From Coemansia sp. RSA 1804 (lineage: Eukaryota > Kickxellomycota > Kickxellomycetes > Kickxellales > Kickxellaceae), in assembly GCA_027578815.1 (NCBI GenBank), contig JANBTH010000823.1:1-10854 (forward strand): a DNA stretch of 10,854 nt, written 5' to 3'. Below, piece by piece: positions 8,072 through 10,854 of the stretch. The first letter of the stretch is position 1. Every line of letters begins with the position of its first letter. The translations under genes and the position numbers were made by a program. The notes beneath the pieces are model-generated. The model did no database searches and was not told the origin of the DNA. It was given only the letters and a program-made list of their open reading frames with translations.

Positions 8072-8082
8072 TATATATAAAA
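8072..8082 (+). promoter_or_regulatory. TATA box of the glutathione transferase gene
   Basis: TATATATAAAA contains a perfect TATAWAAR match (8074-8081). It lies 138 bp upstream of the preferred start at 8220, and the interval after it (8098-8215) is strongly pyrimidine-rich, like a fungal transcription start zone and leader. If it is used, ATGs at 8022 and 8082 would fall outside the main mRNA, which supports the start at 8220. Confidence 0.6.
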
Positions 8083-8219
8083 TGAGTCAAAGATTATTAT
8101 TGTCCTTTTTCTTTTCATCCTCTTCCTCCAAGTATCGCCACTGCCTCCCTTCTACCCCTATCTTTAGCTACTATCACTACTACAAGTCTCCTTCTTTTAA
8201 GCGCATCTGCACCTCAACA

Positions 8220-9182
8220 ATGTCCAATATAACAAAGTGGGATTCCAAGGACGGCGAGTTCCGTCGTCAAGTGTCCAGCTTCCGCAGCTTTGTCGAGGCA
8301 GATCCAAGCGCAGAGTTTCCAGCCGAAGCTGGTCGCTACCATCTCTACGTCAGCCTTGCGTGTCCCTGGGCACATCGCACTCTCATTGTGCGAAAGTTAA
8401 AGGGACTTGAGGGCATGATAGGCGTTTCCGTCGTCCACTACCTGCTTGGCCCGAACGGCTGGAAGTTTGCCTCTCCAGAGGACGTCCCAGGTGCCACTCT
8501 AGACACCGTTAATGGTGCAGAGTATATACGCGACATATATCTCAAGGCAGAGCCCGAGTATTCCGCACGCTACACCGTCCCCGTTCTGTGGGACAAGAAG
8601 AAGAACACAATTGTTAGCAACGAAAGCTCAGAAATCATCCGCATGTTCAACACCGCCTTTGACGGCATTGTTGACCCAGAGTACCGTGGCATTACTTTCT
8701 ATCCAGAGGATTTGCGCAAAGACATCGATGAAATCAACGAGTGGATCTACGATACCATCAACAACGGTGTGTACAAGACAGGCTTTGCCACCGCCCAGGA
8801 GGCATATGAGAAGCACTGCGTTCCGCTGTTTGAGTCTCTCGAGCGTGTTGAGAAAATCCTGTCTGGAAATGAGTTTCTATTGGGTTCGCGTATGACAGAG
8901 GCGGACATTAGACTGTTTACAACTATTGTTCGCTTTGATCCAGTGTACCACGGCCACTTTAAATGCAATCTCAAACAGATAGCCACAGGATATCCCAACA
9001 TTCTGCGCTGGGCCCGCGAGTTTTATCAGCTGCCAGGGATCAAGGACACCGTTAATATGGAGCACATAAAGAAACACTACTATATGAGCCATACCCAGAT
9101 CAATCCTACCAAAGTCGTTCCACTTAGCAATGGGCCTGATCTTGAAAGCCCGTCAATCAAGCCAGCATCTCGCCCCTATTAA
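8220..9182 (+). CDS. Xi-class glutathione transferase / glutathionyl-hydroquinone reductase (Ecm4/Gto2 type)
   Basis: The 320-residue product belongs to the family that reduces S-glutathionyl-hydroquinones with glutathione and has omega-like thiol transferase activity; yeast relatives are Ecm4 and the Gto proteins. The thioredoxin-fold half has GRYHLYVSLACPWAHR, with the catalytic Cys48, and the glutathione-site segments YTVPVLWDK and SNESSEII. The helical C-terminal half has NGVYKTGFA (with Tyr185), MTEADIRLF (225-233), FDPVYHGHFKCN (Tyr243) and HIKKHYYMSH (282-291), all characteristic of this class. Length is normal for the family. The ATG at 8220 (acaATG) begins MSNITKWDSKDGEFRR, the usual family N-terminus, and follows a TATA box and CT-rich leader. 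The frame is open back to ATGs at 8082 and 8022, so a longer form is possible. I infer a cytosolic enzyme for quinone detoxification. Confidence 0.93.
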   Translation: MSNITKWDSKDGEFRRQVSSFRSFVEADPSAEFPAEAGRYHLYVSLACPWAHRTLIVRKLKGLEGMIGVSVVHYLLGPNGWKFASPEDVPGATLDTVNGAEYIRDIYLKAEPEYSARYTVPVLWDKKKNTIVSNESSEIIRMFNTAFDGIVDPEYRGITFYPEDLRKDIDEINEWIYDTINNGVYKTGFATAQEAYEKHCVPLFESLERVEKILSGNEFLLGSRMTEADIRLFTTIVRFDPVYHGHFKCNLKQIATGYPNILRWAREFYQLPGIKDTVNMEHIKKHYYMSHTQINPTKVVPLSNGPDLESPSIKPASRPY

Positions 9183-9205
9183 CAATATATCCTGAGCGCT
9201 ATCTT

Positions 9206-9219
9206 TTTATTTATTTATT
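9206..9219 (-). terminator. Overlapping minus-strand AATAAA poly(A) signals
   Basis: The plus strand reads TTTATTTATTTATT, which is three overlapping AATAAA hexamers on the minus strand. They lie about 30-45 nt after the stop codon of the minus-strand frame ending at 9251, a normal place for its poly(A) signal. The TTTA repeat could also be simple AT-rich spacer. Confidence 0.4.
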
Positions 9220-9234
9220 TGAGGCAATGTTGGA

Positions 9235-9240
9235 AATAAA
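9235..9240 (+). terminator. AATAAA poly(A) signal of the glutathione transferase gene
   Basis: A canonical AATAAA lies 53 nt after the TAA stop. Cleavage about 15-30 nt further on would place the transcript end at about 9255-9270, inside the convergent reading frame on the other strand. Confidence 0.5.
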
Positions 9241-9250
9241 ACCTATTCTT

Positions 9251-9928
9251 CTAATTTCCTTGCAAAAGCGGAGTGTTCAGTTCAGAACAATCTTTAATGT
9301 CGCAAACATCCATATCACATGTCTGGCAACAGGTCTGAATAATTGGTACGATCTCGTCTTTGTTGTGGCGGCTGCTGCTCTGGTCTTTGAATGCTAGGCT
9401 GCGAATCTTGTATCCAACAGCTAGGAATATTAAAGCTAGTGCCAGGGACAACGTCAAGAATACAAGCTCTGCAACCGCATAATCAACCATATTTGCTTTA
9501 GAATGCTGATACAGTTGCTTTCCAAGCAAGGCATTGTGGCTGGATGCGCCAAAACCAGATCCATCGTGAATGTAGTGGTTGCAATGTTTCCTTTTGTGGC
9601 AACGACAATTCGACATTTTTAATCCCCTATAAATCGCTATAGCTGCTATCTGGTGCTCTGTGCTTGGATGCTGCACATTAGCATTCCAATTGTAATAGTA
9701 ACCTATGCTTTTGCTATACTCGACAAGGTGCCCAAAGACAGCTGTGTTGTTTTCAAGTCTAAAATGAACTGTATGAACTGGTGGCATGGCGGGAGGATAT
9801 ATTGCTAAAAGTAGTATATTGTGGTATCGTATTCGTAGAAAAAATGATGTTTTCAAGATGAAAGAAAAGAAGCACTGGCTATGCCAATGTACTTTTATTA
9901 GCCAACACCTTTCATTTCTCCACAACAT
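9251..9928 (-). CDS. Probable small Cys-rich single-pass membrane protein, start uncertain
   Basis: I do not recognise this frame, and whether it is a gene is uncertain. The open frame is 225 residues from the ATG at 9928. Internal starts at 9787 (178 residues) or 9616 (121 residues, good context AAAATG) are equally possible, and I favour the last. That short form has an N-terminal CRCHKRKHC group, one strong membrane segment (AELVFLTLSLALALIFLAVG, residues 49-68) and a basic stop-transfer stretch (YKIRSLAFK). A hydrophilic tail follows with CCQTC, then two more Cys at four-residue spacing (residues 96, 97, 100, 105 and 110). Basic residues directly after the segment suggest a cytosolic C-terminus. 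It converges on the glutathione transferase gene with a 68-bp gap and has AATAAA signals downstream. The N-terminal 104 residues are less protein-like and could be leader or intron. Confidence 0.45.
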   Translation of the reverse strand: MLWRNERCWLIKVHWHSQCFFSFILKTSFFLRIRYHNILLLAIYPPAMPPVHTVHFRLENNTAVFGHLVEYSKSIGYYYNWNANVQHPSTEHQIAAIAIYRGLKMSNCRCHKRKHCNHYIHDGSGFGASSHNALLGKQLYQHSKANMVDYAVAELVFLTLSLALALIFLAVGYKIRSLAFKDQSSSRHNKDEIVPIIQTCCQTCDMDVCDIKDCSELNTPLLQGN

Positions 9929-10854
9929 GTGGATGAATATGTGTTACAATTTGTATTCTCCAATGTCGCAGCCAGCATTCCGGTATGCTCTGGTCTTGTC
10001 TTGCAGCAGCCACTAATCACTTCTGCCCCCACATTCCAACCATAGCCCGGCGTTTTAGCCGAGAAATTTAAATAAGTATACTGCTACTTTCAAACAGACT
10101 AGAGTAAATTTGCCGCATATTCGGTGCTTCTGCCATATCCCCCTGTTATACAGCCAAGGTCAGTCTAGGCTTTTCAACATCTTTAAAGGCATACACGATA
10201 GGATCACTCATCGCAATGAAAAATGAACGCCTTATTTAGCCCAAATGCTAACACTTTTTACAAAATGCACCATAGCCATAATAGTTTCGGGTATTTCCAG
10301 CCATTCTGCGATGCCAAATGAGATAAATGAATTGCGCAGTCGGAAATCCCTTATCTATCCATGTGGGTAATGCAGATGAAGAAAAAGAGATGACTAATAC
10401 ATGGTTCTCATAAGCAGCGGCCATTATCGATTGAGTTTACGTGCTGAGCAACAACCTTGGCTTAATCAGATAAAAGAGGCCAGACTGGAAAAAGGTATTT
10501 TGCTTTTCTCCTTATTCAACTAGAATTTCTTCTCCTGCCCCTTATCCTTTTATCCTGGCCGTAGTAAAGAAAACGTAAAACTCCCTCCAGTATACCCTCT
10601 CCTTACGCGCGAGGCATTAATTGGTTTTACTGCAGAACTCTTTTGCGTTATCTATACTTTTCCTTTGTCAGTTTTTTTTTCTTCGTACTCTTTCTTTTGA
10701 CCTTGCAAGGCTTGTGCTATACCAGTATTTTCTCCGTATCGGGATCTGTTCTTGTACGTATGGCTGACTCTGCTCAGTGATCTAGATAGTCAGCTAAAGC
10801 TATCCTTGTTTGATCCGATACTTTGGCTTCAGTGCAAAAATATTATGTAAACAC
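9929..10854. other. Non-coding region, possible promoter of a gene to the right
   Basis: There is no gene I can support. The left part would be the upstream region of the minus-strand frame and has an AT-rich TTTAAATAAG near 10068. From about 10500 to 10740 the plus strand is rich in C/T runs, including T9 near 10672-10680, like fungal promoters, so a plus-strand gene may start beyond the window. A seven-codon frame (ATG at 10760, TGA at 10778) could be an upstream ORF or nothing. Several WGATAR motifs occur (near 10320, 10351, 10468 and 10649). Confidence 0.5.

Noticed and set aside
1..10854. Search for CRISPR arrays, transposons, LTRs next to the tRNA, viral remnants, or toxin and defence genes
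   Set aside because: No regularly spaced repeats, no terminal repeats with target duplications, and no transposase, integrase, capsid, polymerase, nuclease or toxin motifs were seen on either strand.

Overview
The window looks like nuclear DNA of a fungus. The evidence is long protein-coding genes with few introns, a clear spliceosomal intron in one of them, a nuclear-type tRNA-Lys gene with internal A and B boxes and a T-run terminator, TATA boxes with pyrimidine-rich leaders, and proteins whose nearest recognisable relatives are fungal: an Avt3-type vacuolar amino acid transporter and an Ecm4/Gto2-type glutathione transferase. Moderate GC content and few introns would fit an early-diverging lineage such as Kickxellales, but that placement is an inference that I cannot test here.

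Layout, left to right. Positions 1-1206 are non-coding and form the upstream region of a 762-residue transporter of the amino acid/auxin permease family (1207-3495, +). A perfect CRE-type palindrome lies 157 bp before its start codon. A 100-residue stress-response A/B-barrel (Dabb) protein follows on the same strand (3664-3966). Converging on it from the right is a two-exon gene on the minus strand (exon 1 6975-6338, intron 6337-5864, exon 2 5863-4243). It encodes a 752-residue, mostly helical protein that I do not recognise. A 1.2-kb divergent region (6976-8219) separates that gene from the glutathione transferase gene. It holds a poly(dA:dT) tract, an orphan TATA box, tRNA-Lys(CUU) at 7882-7954 and the transferase's own TATA box. 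The Xi-class glutathione transferase (glutathionyl-hydroquinone reductase) is at 8220-9182 (+). A convergent minus-strand reading frame ending at 9251 encodes a probable small single-pass membrane protein with cysteine clusters, and its start is uncertain. Positions 9929-10854 contain no gene I can support. Their right part is pyrimidine-rich and may be the promoter of a gene beyond the window.

The genes do not form a pathway or cluster. This is ordinary fungal gene space with independent housekeeping and stress-type genes: vacuolar amino acid export, a small barrel protein, thiol chemistry, and two unknowns. I see no CRISPR array, transposon, viral remnant or defence system. The items most worth a second look are the two unrecognised proteins, the acid-free N-terminal extension open in front of the glutathione transferase, and the exon-like signals around 7511-7839.
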